A stretch of DNA of 64,000 nucleotides from the NCBI RefSeq assembly GCF_910591885.1, contig NC_063272.1, positions 14,954,364 to 15,018,363 on the forward strand, given 5' to 3'. The notes under the pieces were generated by a model. It made no database searches. It was not told the origin of the DNA and saw only the letters and a list, made by a program, of their open reading frames with translations. Position 1 is the first letter of the stretch. Every line of letters begins with the position of its first letter. This DNA is from Bombus terrestris (Eukaryota > Arthropoda > Insecta > Hymenoptera > Apidae). Both the position numbers and the translations under genes were made by a program. Positions 12,401-27,400 of the stretch are shown here, piece after piece.

Positions 12401-15400
12401 CCTCTTCCGTCACTTGAAGACACGAGTCCTGCATGGGGACGGGTTCCAAATCCTCGACCTCGACGATCTCTAAGATCTCGTCCTCGGAAGACAACGAATG
12501 CCTGGATGGCAGGACTATGTCCTTGTGCGACAGATTCAGGCTCTCCATCGAGACTTCTCTGCTGACTCCGTTGCTCAGTGGCTCTATGAGGGGCAACGGT
12601 GGAGGTACCACGATCTCCTCGTCGTCGTCTTCGTCCTCCTGAAGATCCAGCTTCCCTTTGTCCACGCTGTCGTCCATGACAGGACTGGCTGTCAGATCCA
12701 GTCCGGAATCCGTGTTGGACTTGACGTTCAGAAGATTCAGCTTGGCGCCCAATTTCTCGGTGATATCCTCGATTTCGTTCGCCTTCAAGCTGTCGCTCTC
12801 GACCGTAGACAACGAAGTATCGTCGTCGTCCATAGCACCACACGTCTTGAACGTGGTTAGTTCCTTAAACTGCGACGACTGTCCGGACATCTTCGAAGAC
12901 TCGATTCTAGCTGCTGCGTGTCTGTTCTTCTGAATCTGCGATGACTGATTCTCCACCCACTTTCTAATCATACTCTTCTTATGGCTGTCCATGAATCCGT
13001 AGCCAGAGGAATGTTGCTGAGTGTGCAGCTGCAACGTAGGCGGACCAGTCAATTGCATGGGTCCGTCGATCCAAGTTTCCCTCTTGTGGTGAGGATCTTT
13101 CAACATGTGTCTAGCCTCCGCGACCTTCGACTTGGAGATCCTGGGACCGTCTATCCACTGTTCGTCCGAACCACCGCTAGGCGCAGCAACTGGAATCTTG
13201 CTTCCAGGCGAATCGTTCACTTTCGACGAGGGAACCTTGGTCGACGAAATTTTCCTGGCCGGACTGGCCTTCGGAGTGGCGGTGTGCGCCGGAGAAGTCT
13301 GCTTCGAGGCTGTTTGCGTCAAGGTCTTCACCGCTTTCGTCGATTTATGAACCGGACTGCGTTCTTCCGGCATCTTGCAAGGTCTCTCTGCCGCTGATCC
13401 ACGAAGCACTCTCCCCATAGCACAACGATTGTCTCCGGAATTCAGACTGGGTATATAAACGGGGGGATGTTCGCCGTCTGTCGCGTCGTCCGTACTGGGA
13501 CCGACATAGATCACCGTATCCGCTGACAGATCGCTGGAGCTCGGATCGCACTCGCTGTTCTGCCTGGCCGCTTCTTCGCCGGAACTTCCACCGCTGCCTG
13601 TCCCCTGCGTGCCCCCACCGACGAACTTGATCTTTCTCCGTCTCATTCGGTGAATGCGGGACGCCAGTTGCACGGTGGTTAGCGTCTCCGTGTAGTGTTG
13701 AGCGTTGGGAGACACGTGGGCGATCATCGCGGCGTGACACGTCAACGAGCCGAGACACTCCTTCAATAATTGGGTTAGCTTGTGTTCCTTGTACGGCAAA
13801 TGCTTCTGCCCGTTGAAAATCGCTAGCAGGATATTGCCTAGTCCCGACAACGGGATCCCGCCAGAAGACTTGCCGCGATCCGAATTACCCAAGTCCATTA
13901 AGTGTAGCCTGCTTCTGCCTCCGGCAACTGAGAATTAAAAATATCGAGAAATGTATTCGACGTCCGTGAAAAATCGATTACGATATGGTTACGTTAACTG
14001 GTCATTGCTTGGAACTTTATCTGGTCATTACCGACGGAAACGATTCTAAGAACTTCCAAATGCGCGTGAGCTACTGACACGTTTATCTATTCTACGAACG
14101 TAAGACGAAGGCTCGTGTCACGAAATCAGTTTCCAGAAATTGCTGGGATATAATAGCGGCCAGTTAACGTAACGTGTCAGCGTGCCCAAAAAATTTCATA
14201 CGCGACATAAGAATGGTACTCAAGTAAATCGCCTTATCGGGTCAACGGTTCCAGGGATTCCCTGCGAGAAACAATAGAAACAATTTCACAGAGTCGGTGG
14301 AAAATCGTCGTCCTCCATGAACGGAAGCCGCTGCAGACTAAGAGAGGGATTCTAGTTTACGAAGCTCGATGAGAAACGTTGTTTACGAGCGGCGACTACG
14401 AAGGAGCAGAGGGAATCGGCGGAGGAAGGAAAACGGTGACTTACCTCCACCCTTGCCGGCGACACTGTACTGATAAACGTGTAAAGTGTAGAGCATGTGC
14501 GCGTCTCCGTCTTCTCGTTGTCGGCCCGCGACCGCTGCGTCCAAATAGAAGGCGGCACGTTCCGCAGTCGGTGCACGAAGCTCGCTGTGCTGCTGCAGCT
14601 GCAGGCTGCCGAACAGTGGGTCGTCCCTCAAGTACACAGCCGGCGACTGCTCGGAATCTGGGAACAAAGAGCCGTCGCAAATCACGTTACACGCGTTCCC
14701 CTTGTTACGCTCGTCGTCAGCCTACACGATAAATAATAACACGTGTCGACACGATTTCTTTTGACATGGAAATACAGTAATAAATACGCCCTCTGTAAAT
14801 TGTTAGTGAAATGGTACACTTAACGGAATGGTATTATTCTGCGAGGATAAAAGTAACTTTCCCTGTTGCTACTCGAAGGAAGTATCGCGCGGAGAAACAC
14901 GAGGAAATACAGAGTGGCGGAGACGAAAGGAAAAACGTTGGTTGGGTTATGGAGGGGAAATAAGCGGCACGCCAATCGCCAGCAACGTTTAGTAGCTGAC
15001 GCTGTTATTTGATAGAAAAATAAAATCGCAGATAGGAGGGGCATATCGATGCAGGTGGACGCTAGACAGAAGCGTAAATCGGCCTCGCCTAGACCACGGA
15101 ATATCCGCGGATCGTCTCCAGCTGACTTACGACATCGATAAAACGTGGAAAGATGCGCGCCGTAGAGATATCCCGGTGCGTTATCGCGGGTAACTATCGA
15201 CGACTGGCTTGTGTTTGGCCATAGCCACGGGTCTCTGCGCGAATAATCAACGTAATGCGGAACGTAGCTGTAAATAGTGATCAATGTAAAAGTACTGTTA
15301 CAGCCTCGTCGTCGTGCTGCTATCACGGATTTCTTGAAAAGTATATCTTGTCAGGAACGTCATTCGATAGATGAAAAATCCCGATTTGATCCTACCAGTT

Positions 15401-18400
15401 GATAGGTCCTCCGTGAATTCGATACAAAGATCCGACGCAAAGATTGATCAGAAATTTATAACCTTCTGGAGGAGGAAAATTTTATCGCGTTTCTGCGTTC
15501 GAGAAAGGGTTCCAGAAGTTTTCGTAATAACACACGCGCCATCTGATCAGCTCGTAAACCAGCGTGTTTTATGTACAGCCTCGCCAGTGACATATTGCCA
15601 GCGCCTTGGAGAAAGCTTTCGATGCGAAACGACGTCGGGGGAATATTGAAAGACAACGATCGTGATTATGTACCTATCGATTCTTCGAGACGTGCACCAT
15701 AAAAATCTGATATTTCATTTTGTTATAGAATCTCCAGGTACACCGGACAGATATGAAAAAACAAGGATACTCGTAAACAGTTGTTTAGAACTGTTTTGTA
15801 GAACTGTTTAGATAATCTGCCTGTTGAATGTTCAATTAACGGTTTATTATCTCGTCAACGTATTCTTAGTATCGTAAAAGAGCGCGTAATGGTTGCCTCG
15901 TTTCCATTATATCGTTCGGCATGATATCTGTTATTTATCTCCTTTTTACGACATTTTCTAACTACCCTGGGGACCACAGACAGACGAGATTTCTATAAAC
16001 TCGATCCTTGTCGAGACGATTAGAGTCAAAAACAGGAAACTCTTGATCGTAATATGGAAAAATATCTTACGACATAAATATTTTATAACTCGAAGATCTT
16101 TATTTCGAAATGGTCAAACGGTTCGTTTTCATTAAAAGAGAGAATATAAAGCAAGATTAACGAAAACAAAGCGACGTTACCAGGAAGAGCATGCCCGCTC
16201 GGACGTATTAATGCAGCAGAGGCGTGGCAATATCCATAAAAAGGACAGGAAAAAGTAATATTGTCGGCATCTGTGCCGCGTGACGGTGGTTCGCAACGAT
16301 GGAAGAGACGAGGAGACGTTGCTTGGAAATCTGTGGAAATAAAACGGCGATCTTCCGCGAGAAGAACTCGCCGGAATATGGATACGCCTTGCAATCCGCT
16401 TACCACTGTCTTCTCTTCGCATAGGGTTCGAGGGTGGCGGATAAATCGTTTTTCGACGCGTTTCGAATACTAGCAGGGTTCGGCCAATCGACTCCCTCGA
16501 GGGTGAACCAAACGATGGGCAGTGAAAAAATCTGTTTCCGGCTTTTTGAATGACCAAGACCGACGAGACTGTTTTGCCGAACGCGTCGTATAGGTATATT
16601 CTCCTTGAAACGGTTGCTGGTTCTTACCAGGGAAACTGGCCTGGAAGTTTAACACAGGGCGACGGCTATTAAGGGGTCTAAAAATAAAGTAAACGACGAA
16701 ACGGTTCGAAGTATAATAGTCGTTCGACGAGGGAAAAACAGAAAAGAACGCTGCCTTAAACGCTACCTTCTCTCTTGGCTGCGCGAAAAATCAGAGGGAA
16801 GCTTCAATCTTCCTGGCATCGTTGTTTTTTCTTCTTTCGCAACGAACCCGATAATCATCGGTCGCTGTATCAGTCGCGGATCGGAACCGGCGGAAGCGGT
16901 AACTCGTTTTCGAGGGGATCGATAATAATTCGTCGGACATGGCGCAGCTTTTCCCTGTAATTCGCTCGACCATTGGTATCGCCATTCGCCCGCAACGCCG
17001 ACCTTTCGCTTCTTCTCCTGTGTCTACGTTATACGCTTTGCGTTTTGTGTCGTAAGAAATACGAGAGGAACGGCGAGGGAAGAAGCAAGAAAATTAACGA
17101 ACGCCCGTATCCTGGTATTAAAGTAGAAACAGTCGTCGCACGGAATTGTGGAAGATGTGCTTTGCACGGTCATATGTTCGGCGAAATAAGTGTACGACGC
17201 AAAGACCACTGGCTCGCGCCGTTCTCTTCATTTTTCTTCTCCTTTTCCTCGTTCTCTTCGTGGGCGATGTCTCATGGGGACGCGCGGTAGCGAGAGGCGA
17301 AGGACCACGGTTCTGTTTCAGGTAGTACTCTGAGAAGTAGAAAAGGTCGTAGGTCGTGGAGACTACGGATAGAGCCGGAGGGAACCACGGGAAAAGCTGG
17401 TAATAAGCGGCTGCGAATATTCGTCCGTCGTGAAAGTCAGTCCCGTCTTGACTATAACTCGAGGATCCGTAGGGAGACGCGCGTAGCCACGTTCAGTGTA
17501 TTTTTCCCCAACTGAGAGAAAGAAAGGAGAAGAAGGGGAGACGGACGGAGAAAGTTTTCTATAAATCATTTCTCGCCGTAATAAGCACGGGAATGCTCAT
17601 TTAGTCGTTAACTTTATTTATACGCCAGGAATAAATTGCGCGAGTACTTTTAATTCGAGCTGCCTTTAATTTAATACTCACGGACTTATTGCTTGCTCTC
17701 CCTTCTCAATGGCTTTACGCGATTCTTATGACCGCGCACGTCTCCGATCGGAATAACCGCTCAGTGAGAGGAAGAAGCTAAGGGTACACTTTTATTATCG
17801 CGGAGAATCGAATCTCTTAATGAAACACGCGTGGGAAGCTGGCTCGTGCGCGCTCCGTTGCTTCCGAGAATTTTCCGTACGCTCGGCAAACACTGGCATA
17901 TCAGGTGAAATCTTGCAAAAAGAGGAACGGGATAATAGAGACGCCGCCTCGCGGGCTTCCCTCGTTCGCCTGTTAATCCATGGAACGGCCATTAAAATTA
18001 ACTTCACGTGTTATTCTTTCATATGGTTCGCTCTACGCTTCCGTTACTGTTACGTTTGTTTTGTTCAAACTCTAGGATATTCTCTTCCTACCGTTTCCTG
18101 GATCGATCTATTCCAATTTCTACGTCAGATTTTTCTAATTGCATTTTCCCTTTACTTCGCCACCACCAGATCAATATCTCGCAGCGCTGCGGTTTTCCGT
18201 TAAAGCAACCGCGTTGTTAACTCTAAAAATCATCAGCGCTAGCAAAACTAACGAAGACTAAATTTTTATTTAACTCTCATACAGCGGAAACGAATGATAC
18301 GCCCGCTTCGGGTTCGTGATAGAAATTGAAAGGGAAAGAGGTCGTTCGGAGACTAGATCGACGTCAAAGTCATTCGATCGCGGAACATTCGCGACGTTCG

Positions 18401-21400
18401 ACTTTTACGATGGTATAAGAAAAATTATTACCGGCGTAAACCAACAATTTACTTTCCGGCCAAAAGCTGGCAAGACCTCGCGTCATTAAACTTTCAAGTG
18501 ACGAAGTGAGGAAAGCTGTCGTTAACGAAACGATCTCCAATTTCTGCTCGACGCGGAACAGAGGGCCGGGGCATGGCCCATTGCTCGCTACCATTTGCTC
18601 GAAAGCCAGCCGGTACGTAAGACGACGATGGTTTTCTTTAATTGCCAACCGCACGGTAGATCCCGCTTCGTATCCCCCTCGTAAAAGTTACCGTCTCCGG
18701 TAAACGATTCATCCTGGGGACTCGAAAGAACCGGAAGGGGATTTTATGACAAATATAACGTTGACAATTGATGATTCAACGAATGTGTTTCGACGTGAAA
18801 AATTTGGGGATGAAACGCGTTCGTGCTAGAAATCAACTTGACAGATCTAATTCGCCCATCGAGCAGGCTAATATCCTGCGAATAATTTGACCAAACCGGC
18901 GCTATTCGATGAATAAAATAGCTGGTAACAGGACGACGATACGCGTTTTGAAAGCAACAACGAATAGGAACTGTTTTCGACCGCAAATGCACCATTGGTT
19001 ACATGCCTGACTCCCCTATCGATCCCATGTACTTTCTGGTGTATATCGAAATGCAAACACGCGGCTTCGAGGTTATTCGATCGATCGTTTCGGCCAGCCA
19101 ACAAACAAACGGATATTGACAAATAATTCGCGCGATCGAAGCGCCGCCTCTGTTCCCAATGGGAGCAAAATATCTTTGCATTGCCGGTGCATTTGCAAAT
19201 GAAACAAACGCTTTTCTTCCTATTTGCAACCGGTATAAGAGGTGATACGTAACGTTGATCATAATCGAATAAAAATTCCCTCGCAATTCCTGAACGAGAC
19301 AAGGGAAATAAAAATTCCCGTGGTACTCCTTTCAATTCTCCATCGATCCCCGTCTCCGTTCCGAGCATTCCGCGGAACAAAACTAAAGGAAGAACACTCC
19401 CATCTGCGTTTTATGCGCGTTACGTTAAAAGCCGCGTGCTCCAGTGACGGCGTACCTACGACGACGTTTCCTCCATTATTCTCTCCTCCCTCGTCCTTAT
19501 CTTCCTTCTTATCCGCTTTACGCGCCAACCCGACGGAGGAGTATAAAACAATAACCGTGGCGCGAGTCACGATGAAAATTATTGCGAGCCCCGAGCTCCG
19601 CCGTTCGTCTCGCTTCTCTCGCGGCGAGAGAATCTCATACGAAAAATATCCTAGAAAATATTTTCCTTTCTCGCCACCATTGAAATGCACGCGGCCGCTT
19701 CGAAAACCTGCACAGTATATACACACCAGATTCACGGCGTGTCCCATCCTCTTCGTTCTACTCTCAAAAAGCGGCGCGAGCGTTCCTGCGAACTCGTTTA
19801 TCGCGTACACTCGGCATGGCAAGACAAATAGAAACCCAACGAAAATGGTGCGGAAGTAAAGATTAACCGAAGCGGAGTAGGGGTGAAAGAAACAAAAGTA
19901 AATTACCGCAAAGACGAAAGGTATTTCGTTTCTGGTCCTCGGGTCTTCGGGACCCGGCAGACGCCGAAAACTTTAAATAATTACCGGGGACGGGATTATC
20001 GAGTTCACCGGTAGAAAAGTCGAAGTTCGAGGGTGTGTCGGCTGAGGAAAACGACGCCAGGTCGCTCTCTCGGTGCGCCAAGCCACGAGGCAACGACAAA
20101 GGACGGAGAAACGCCCTGAGAAAGTCGAAACGAGGAGAGGATGAAACAAGCGACAGTCGAACGTTTCTACAGGCCTCGAGATACGAGTTAATTATTTAAT
20201 AACCTGGAAAATTAATTGCACCGCGTCTTAGTCAGTTAGCCTTTCAGTCAACCGGAAACAGAGTCTTTCGTTAAAACTTAGATCCGCACACGCGCCGCGT
20301 TTCTAAACTGGAATTAGCGCGAGGCAAATGGTACTCGAAGAAAGTAGCGTGTGTACTAAGCTCTTTGAACAAGCAAACAGGTAAACAGCGAGAAAAGTTC
20401 TGTCCCTTGAAATTTTCCATATATGTACATCGTCGCGTTCGTTTTAGAACAGAGAGCTGAGAGTTTCGTTTGCTCTACGGAGTACATAAATTAAAGGCGT
20501 GCCATGGAAGGCTTGCAAAATAGGCAAAAAAAGAGAGAAAAGATATTGGTACCAGTTTATGGACGGGCCTCTGTGCGTGGCAACGTTCGAGGAAGCAATT
20601 CTGCTTGGTTCGACGCCGCAGTTTAATATGCCACGTTCCAACGTGGCACGCGACTTCTGCGTTAATGTCAGCTGCGAAATTTACTACGATTCTAAACCCT
20701 TTGAGATTATGACCCTTTTGCATTTATCCTCTTTCACGGCACGATCACGATAACTTCGGTTACATTGTACGCCGTGAATTGTTTCTTAATGCACCGCGTG
20801 TCCGCGTACCGTACCGTTAATTTTTAAATTCGATCTTAATGCATCATACCACCCACGTGGATCGCTTCGACGATAATTTCGACACACGTTTAAGTGCGCG
20901 ATAAAGCTCGGTCGTTTCCGAAAAAAAACCACCATTAAACATCGTGTGCGCCGTTGATACATTCCCTCGATAGTTAACTGAGTTCTAAGAACAGCGGAGC
21001 GTATGATTCGCGAGGCAATTACCTCGAACAAGCATGGAAAGTTCATGCGAAAATATGGTTTTCCTCCGATATCGGCTATTCAACGATATCGTAAGAAAAT
21101 CGAGAAGGTTAGAAGTGGACGAAGGTTAAGAGATGGTCCGAAGAAAGCTTGTTTCTCGTGCTCCCCGACTTCGAGAGAGTTCCCATAAGTGCACCACAGC
21201 AGAGAAGAATCCACCCTTCGGTTTCTTATTAGTCCTCCTAGGAGTTGTTCCTCGCAATTCTTTCGCAGGCGGCAAGCAAACAGCGAGAACAAGGAAGAAG
21301 AGTACGCAGGGAGAGAATAAGACAAAGAGAAAACGAGGAAGACGAAAGGAGGGAAGACCAGAAATAATCTCACCCCTCGATTTTACGGGCCACCGAGTAG

Positions 21401-24400
21401 ACGAGGTGGTCCGTGAAGACGAAACCAAATGACGACCGGAACGATTCTCGTCCTGTTTCCTGCATACTATCCACCGAATCTTCTACGGATGCGACGAGAA
21501 CCAAAAGAAGCAAGAATTGAAAGCAACGATTTCATTCTTACGGCCGTTCGATCAGTGCATCTTCTGGCATTATGACTGACCATTCTTGTCGATCGAAGGA
21601 CGCTGAGAAGCCAGTCGTCTGAAATGGAAGCTCGATGGAACGCGAGCTGGAGTATCAAGTGAGCGGAATATGCGATTTTCGGATGTAATTTGCCTCTCCG
21701 ACCGGTAATTCTTTATTTTATGCCGAGTCCGCGCATTTCAAAGCGTAACGGGCCCTTACGAACCCGCCTACTCCTTTTTTATCGATATAGTTTACCTCGA
21801 CGATGCTTCCAGGATGACAAATTCACTTTGAGTCTTGCTATTTTGTCCAATTTTCAGAAAATTGTAATTTTTCTCTCCTCAATCTTCGACAATTGTTAGT
21901 AGAATATTTTAACCCTACCTTAGACTATTCCTTATAGCAAACATTGTTTTCACATTTGCGCATGTATCGCTCTTCGAAACACCAATACGATTTATCAGGT
22001 ATAACCATAATTAGAATTCGCGTGATCGATTTCCACGCATCCATGATTAGATAGAGGAAACAAGGTTCTGAAGATTAGACCAAGTCTCCGCAATCGGCTT
22101 ATCGACGGACGACAATTCTCTTCGCTGCACTCGGCACTAATTAATCCAAAACGATTGTACTTCCCCGCATTGTTCCAAGCATCGAATTAATTGCGGCGAA
22201 CGTGCAACCCTATCACGGAGGACCTGTGGAAACTTTCAACCCCTCTGCGTTTAGGTTTATTTGTATATATATATATATAGACGAGCATAGACATACGTAT
22301 TGATCTAAGACGTTTCTTTTATAGAGACTAGAGAAGAGGAACTCTTAAAACGAGGGGACCAGGCTCGAGACAAGTGTTTCTTACGACTCAAGTTTCTTCG
22401 ACACGCCGCGAGCACAATGCTATCGCGATCGGAGTGCGTTAAAACGAGAAAAGTTCGACGCCGTTGCGGAGATTACGTTACAAATGTTGCGCGTAATTTG
22501 TAACCGAAACTCTATCCGGCGTCCTGTGGTCACAAGGTTCGTTTTCTCCGACTCGATTCAAACTTGGGTGATTCGGATGATGAATGGACGTGTCTGTGTC
22601 TGGATGGATGGATAGAGATAAGTCTTCAGTTTCTGATGTTTCTTACGAACTTGCTGGAAAGTAGTAGGTAAACGTGGAAAGAGTATTTGCGTTTCCATCT
22701 TGTTTCTCCATTTTCTCGTTATATTCTCTCAACCTACACCTTGTCTAGCGGTTACATGGCTGGTATGTCGGTGATCCGGCTCGTATTTACTTACCGTTGG
22801 CGTGAGCTGCGAGAAGATCCCTCAGCTGCTGTTGGCCGGTGGTTAATTCTACGCAACTGACCCTTACACTGAATCTGGCGCCTGTCCTTTGTCGCTGCTC
22901 GGAAATTCCGCGGAAAAGCCAAGCTATCGCGCACGGGATCGCTCCTAATGTGTGCCCTGCTTCCGGTGTGCCCAACATCGTATGAGATTTGCCTGAAAGA
23001 GTAAAACAAAATTTCAATTATACAAATATCGAATTTTTATGGATGAGTGCAAAATGCTCTTCTTCTAAGCGATTATACCGTCGATAGCCGATGGCTACGT
23101 GACTTCCAGCCATTAGCCATCGTCGGACATCTCTGCTCATCCTCGCTTTCGCTGGCTATACGCGGTTCGAGTATCCAACATAAATTGTGCTACGGTTGAA
23201 CAGCGTCAGACTAATTGACACCGGCGGTTCTTAAAAATACGTCGCCGTTGACACAAAATACGTAGAGACACACGTTATCATTCATAAATTAAAACAGTTC
23301 TGTGGCGCACTTGTATGCGATGTCGAGGCGTGGCATACGTCAGCCCGATTAATCGTGACCATGGAACAAACAATGGGTCTCCCGATTGATTTCCCTCGCT
23401 TTTCGTGCAACCACGTGCCACTACGAGATCGATTCGCACGGTTGCCCTTCGAAAATCCGCCGTCCATGTACATGGCAAATCTACAGATCGAACGTAGCGC
23501 GCAACAATCGCGACGCTTGGTTTGTGGTCCCGGTCGGCGACAATTAATTTGTTTACTATTTACCAGGGCGCCATGGGAAATGCAAGCGCGATCAACGCTC
23601 GATCATAGTTACAATGCGTAACTCGTCAGCGACGAATTTATACCGAGGATAGATTGGAACCGATTAATTCGGTTACCATTACAAGTCCGTGGCTTTCATC
23701 GGTGACAGGTGAAACGAATGTAATCGAGTATGACGGCTATTTCTTCAGTTCAGACGCCCGTGGTTATTTATGGAAGGACCGTTAAAAACGATAACTCGAA
23801 TTCTTCCATCGAACGAACTTCAGGTCATCACGTCGGTGTCTGACCACGACAGTGCAATTCTACTTATCTTCGCCACTGGCTGATATCCGATTCTAGTCGT
23901 TTTCTTTAAGCCTCCATTTTTCCCCAATGTCTATAGAATCTCCTGGGCCACGGCACACTCGGGCAGAATGGCATTCTTCGTCCGCAAAAGGTGAAACTTT
24001 GGAATTCAGCGCGAAAAGGCGGCAAGTTCGCGAGCCAAGAGATATTGCCGATAGGTAAACGAAAAAGTCTTATTAAAATCATAAAACAATACGGGTGCGG
24101 CGCAAGAGTTTAACCGAAAAAAAGAGGGAAGAAAAGGTATGGTAGGAAAGTGAAGGATTGAACGAAAGGAGAAACGACGGGAATTGAAAGCGGAAGGCGT
24201 AAGAATTCGAGGGTTGGGTTCTCACGTTGGCTGCTGGCAACGGCGAAATAATGGAAAAGCACCGGCAGCCGTCGCTGAATCTTAAACGTTATTTAATTGT
24301 TTTAACGTAAGACGGTGAATTATGTTGTTATTTAATTAGAAACCGGGAAGAAGAGGGAGTTCAACGGGCATTCGTTTAGGAGTCGACTTTCTGGTCAGAT

Positions 24401-27400
24401 TGAAGAACGTTACGCGGTTTAATCGTAATTAATCTCTTTAAAGGAAGAATCCCGCGGTCCATTTTGCATCGCGTGTTCTAGAAATTTTGGCGATCTTTCG
24501 AATCAACGAGATCGAACAATTTCGAAAGGAACCGCGATCGACGATGCATCGGTTCCGCGAACAGCTGCGCGTATCGTTGCTTCTCAGCATCGAGTCAACG
24601 ACTGAAACACGGAGAAGCGGAAAAATTCCGCGAGAACTCCCACTAACGGCAAAGAGGGATCGAAAGGAGGCGAAAAATGTTCCGACAGGGAAAATCTTTA
24701 GCGCGACACTCGCGTACGACTGCTTTAAAGCCGATGCATCTACCGATTGAAATTCCCTTCGAGTTCATCCCACCCCCCGCCCATCAGCGGGGAAAAGAAT
24801 ATCGCGTCGCGCACAATCGCTTACGCGAACGGTAAATGGGAATCGAAACCCTAGTTCTGTCTGAACATTTCCGCGATGTTCGTTCGCCTATGCTTTCGAG
24901 ATCGAACGTCAAACGGAATCTCGGAGAACGCGTACGGAAACGAACGTATTCGCGAATTCTGCTAAAAGGAAATGATCTGTACGGCGAAAACGATGCTTCT
25001 GTTGGTCGACTGAACCATAGTATCGATTTCGTTTCTCGCGAATTTGCAGCGCAAAGCGGAAGCATTGCGAGAAACAACTCACGGAATTCGTATGGTGGTG
25101 GTGGTGCTGAATCGGGCCGCGCTCGCAGTAAAAACGAAGCGCGAACCATCGTTTCCCGGTATAATTATCGCGAGTATTTGCATGTCAAAGCGGCGGGCGA
25201 CAGGCTCGCGCGTTCTTCGCTAGCTCTCTTCTCGTTTTGTTGGTTAATCTGCTTTCTCAGTGGTTTCTCGCGGTAAAAGGGTTCGACAGCGTGTACCTTA
25301 AGGGTTGTGGCTGATGCGGAGTAATTAGCACCGCGTTACAAAGTACAAAAGGCCGTATTGTCTGGCTGTCATGCAGGGAGCGCGCGCTGCCTCTTCGTCC
25401 TCTCTCCTCCTCGGTCCGCCCCTTACAATTTTCTGTACGACAAATCCTGTTGCTCTCAAAGGGACCTTCCAGCCGTAGTCGTTTCGTAGTCGTTTCGTAG
25501 TCCTTCCACTTGCTTTTTTCTTGCTTCCCGTGGGTGTCTCGCGATTTCTTCTTGAAACGTGGCCCCCGTCTTTTCGCGACTCGAAGAAGATGGCTCGTTG
25601 AATCACGCGAAGAGAGAACCGAGAAAGGCGCATAACTTTAAGATTCGTTCGATTGCTTACGATGCATAAGCTCCTTTTCCTTGCGCTCCCTTTTCCCTCC
25701 TCGTCACGTCTCGTCTCGTCTCGTCTCGTCTCGTCTCGTCTCACCTCGCGGACTTCGTCTCCTCTCTCCTTTTGTTCCGCGTTTCGCTGGTGCTTCTCTC
25801 TGTGTCAAAGCAACAGGAAGCGGGGAGGTAAAGAGTTAGGGGAGTCCGGCTACAAAGAAAGGGAAAGAACAGAGGGGAAGAGGAATGACACATAGACGAA
25901 AAGAGAAAGGGAGAAAAGTGCGTTGTCGTAGCTATGATCAAAAGCAGTTTGCTCGCGGACTTGCCTCAAGTATCTTTGGCGGAGGTGCGAAGGGATGAAA
26001 GTTCCTTCCACGTCTTTCTCCTCTAGCGTTTCTTTATCTTCGCCCATCTCGTAGACCCTTTTATCTTTCTCGCTAGTCTATCGTATCTTTTTTCGTCGTA
26101 CGAAGCATTTTCCTCTTCACTGAATTATTCCTTGCAAGAGAATTTCGATCGATCGTGACATTTCATCTTCGACCGTTTAAAAAATTCATTTAGGAAACTA
26201 AAACGACATCTTTTAGCGAGTATCGTTCGAAGAAATATTACACGGCTAACGTCGAATATCCCGAATTCGAGTATTTACCACTGATAACTGTGCAGTATAC
26301 CGGTGGGTACACAAGCGGTAGAGCTCGGTAGAGAGGTTTAATCGGCCTCTTTGCATGGTTTGCCATAAATCCATCAGCTCGGAAGTTATTTCCGTTGAAA
26401 ATACAGCGAGACGAGGCGAAGATAATCTCCGGTGTGCGTTAAGATTCGAAAGGTGGAAGAAGGGCGTGGAGAACGGAGCGAGAGGTAAAAGGGAGAGAAA
26501 GAGAGAAAGCGAGAAAGCTCGTGTCCCAGTAGCATACATTATCTCGTTTCCTTTCGACTCCACCTTTTCGTTCCTCGTTCTCGCCCCTTTTCTCTCCTCG
26601 TTCGTTTTCCCGCCGGTATCCACGCATCTCGCCACTTCCTTCTCCGACCCGAGAAAATCTTCCTTCCCCTCGGTTTCCTCGCATAATCATGCATTTGCAT
26701 GCAAACTCGATATCACTACTTAAAATGTAAAACAACTCGCGCGCGTCTCGCCCACCGCGCCGGTACTCTTTCTTTCCCTTAGCTTCTTGCGGAACGATGA
26801 AAATCGAGCGACAAACTGCCGCGCCGGTGAAAATGGACGCTGCGGTGCAACGTAGGGGGAACGATGTGTAAATAAAGAATCGCCGTCGCGATAGGTTCAT
26901 CCGACGAATGGTTAATTCGTGTCTGGTGCTAGAGCTCGGACTTTTCCATCAGGAAGCTCCTCCCAGACCAGTGAGATTCACGTTTCCAAAGATAAACCAA
27001 CCTGTGTTCTCCGGTTGTCGAGCGATGCTCGACTAGTCCTGCAATTATGCAAAACAAACTTCGTTCCACGATTTTCATCTAATTTTCGGCAACCGGTACT
27101 TCTGCCGTATCTGCAATTACACCGTACCGACAAACAAGTTGCGCAAAAAGCCCGCTTCTAGCTGGAACAGATGCATCTTGACGTTCGAACGTACCACGAT
27201 GGGAAAGAGAGTAGTAGGACGATAAGTACGACGAGGAATTCCCCGTGGTATTCATATTTCATGTAATTGTTTCCATGCTCTGTCGGGATGAGCTCCGTTC
27301 GAGGGACGGACAATGGCGTTTTGTCTACGGGGACGACGGACTTTGTCGAACAATGAGCGGACGGAAAGGAGCGAACCAGAAGACGTTGTCATCCGGCACG

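Larger units (their letters stand above)
9421..14444 (-). other. KIF26: Short introns of the KIF26 tail (92, 504, 173, 313, 545 and 517 nt, with exons between)
   Basis: Introns 9421-9512, 9783-10286, 10563-10735, 11192-11504, 11748-12292 and 13928-14444 all have GT-AG ends and all interrupt codons after the first base (phase 1). No other gene is seen within them. Antisense open frames over the tail exons follow the coding sequence's composition and are not called. Confidence 0.85.

Noticed and set aside
12364..13758. Antisense and off-frame open frames over the large kinesin exon
   Set aside because: These are shadows of the true coding frame, which has kinesin motifs and matching splice sites.
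19242..19859. 205-codon open frame on the plus strand
   Set aside because: It lies within a KIF26 intron, has a random-looking composition and overlaps an equally long open frame on the other strand; no domain or signal is visible.
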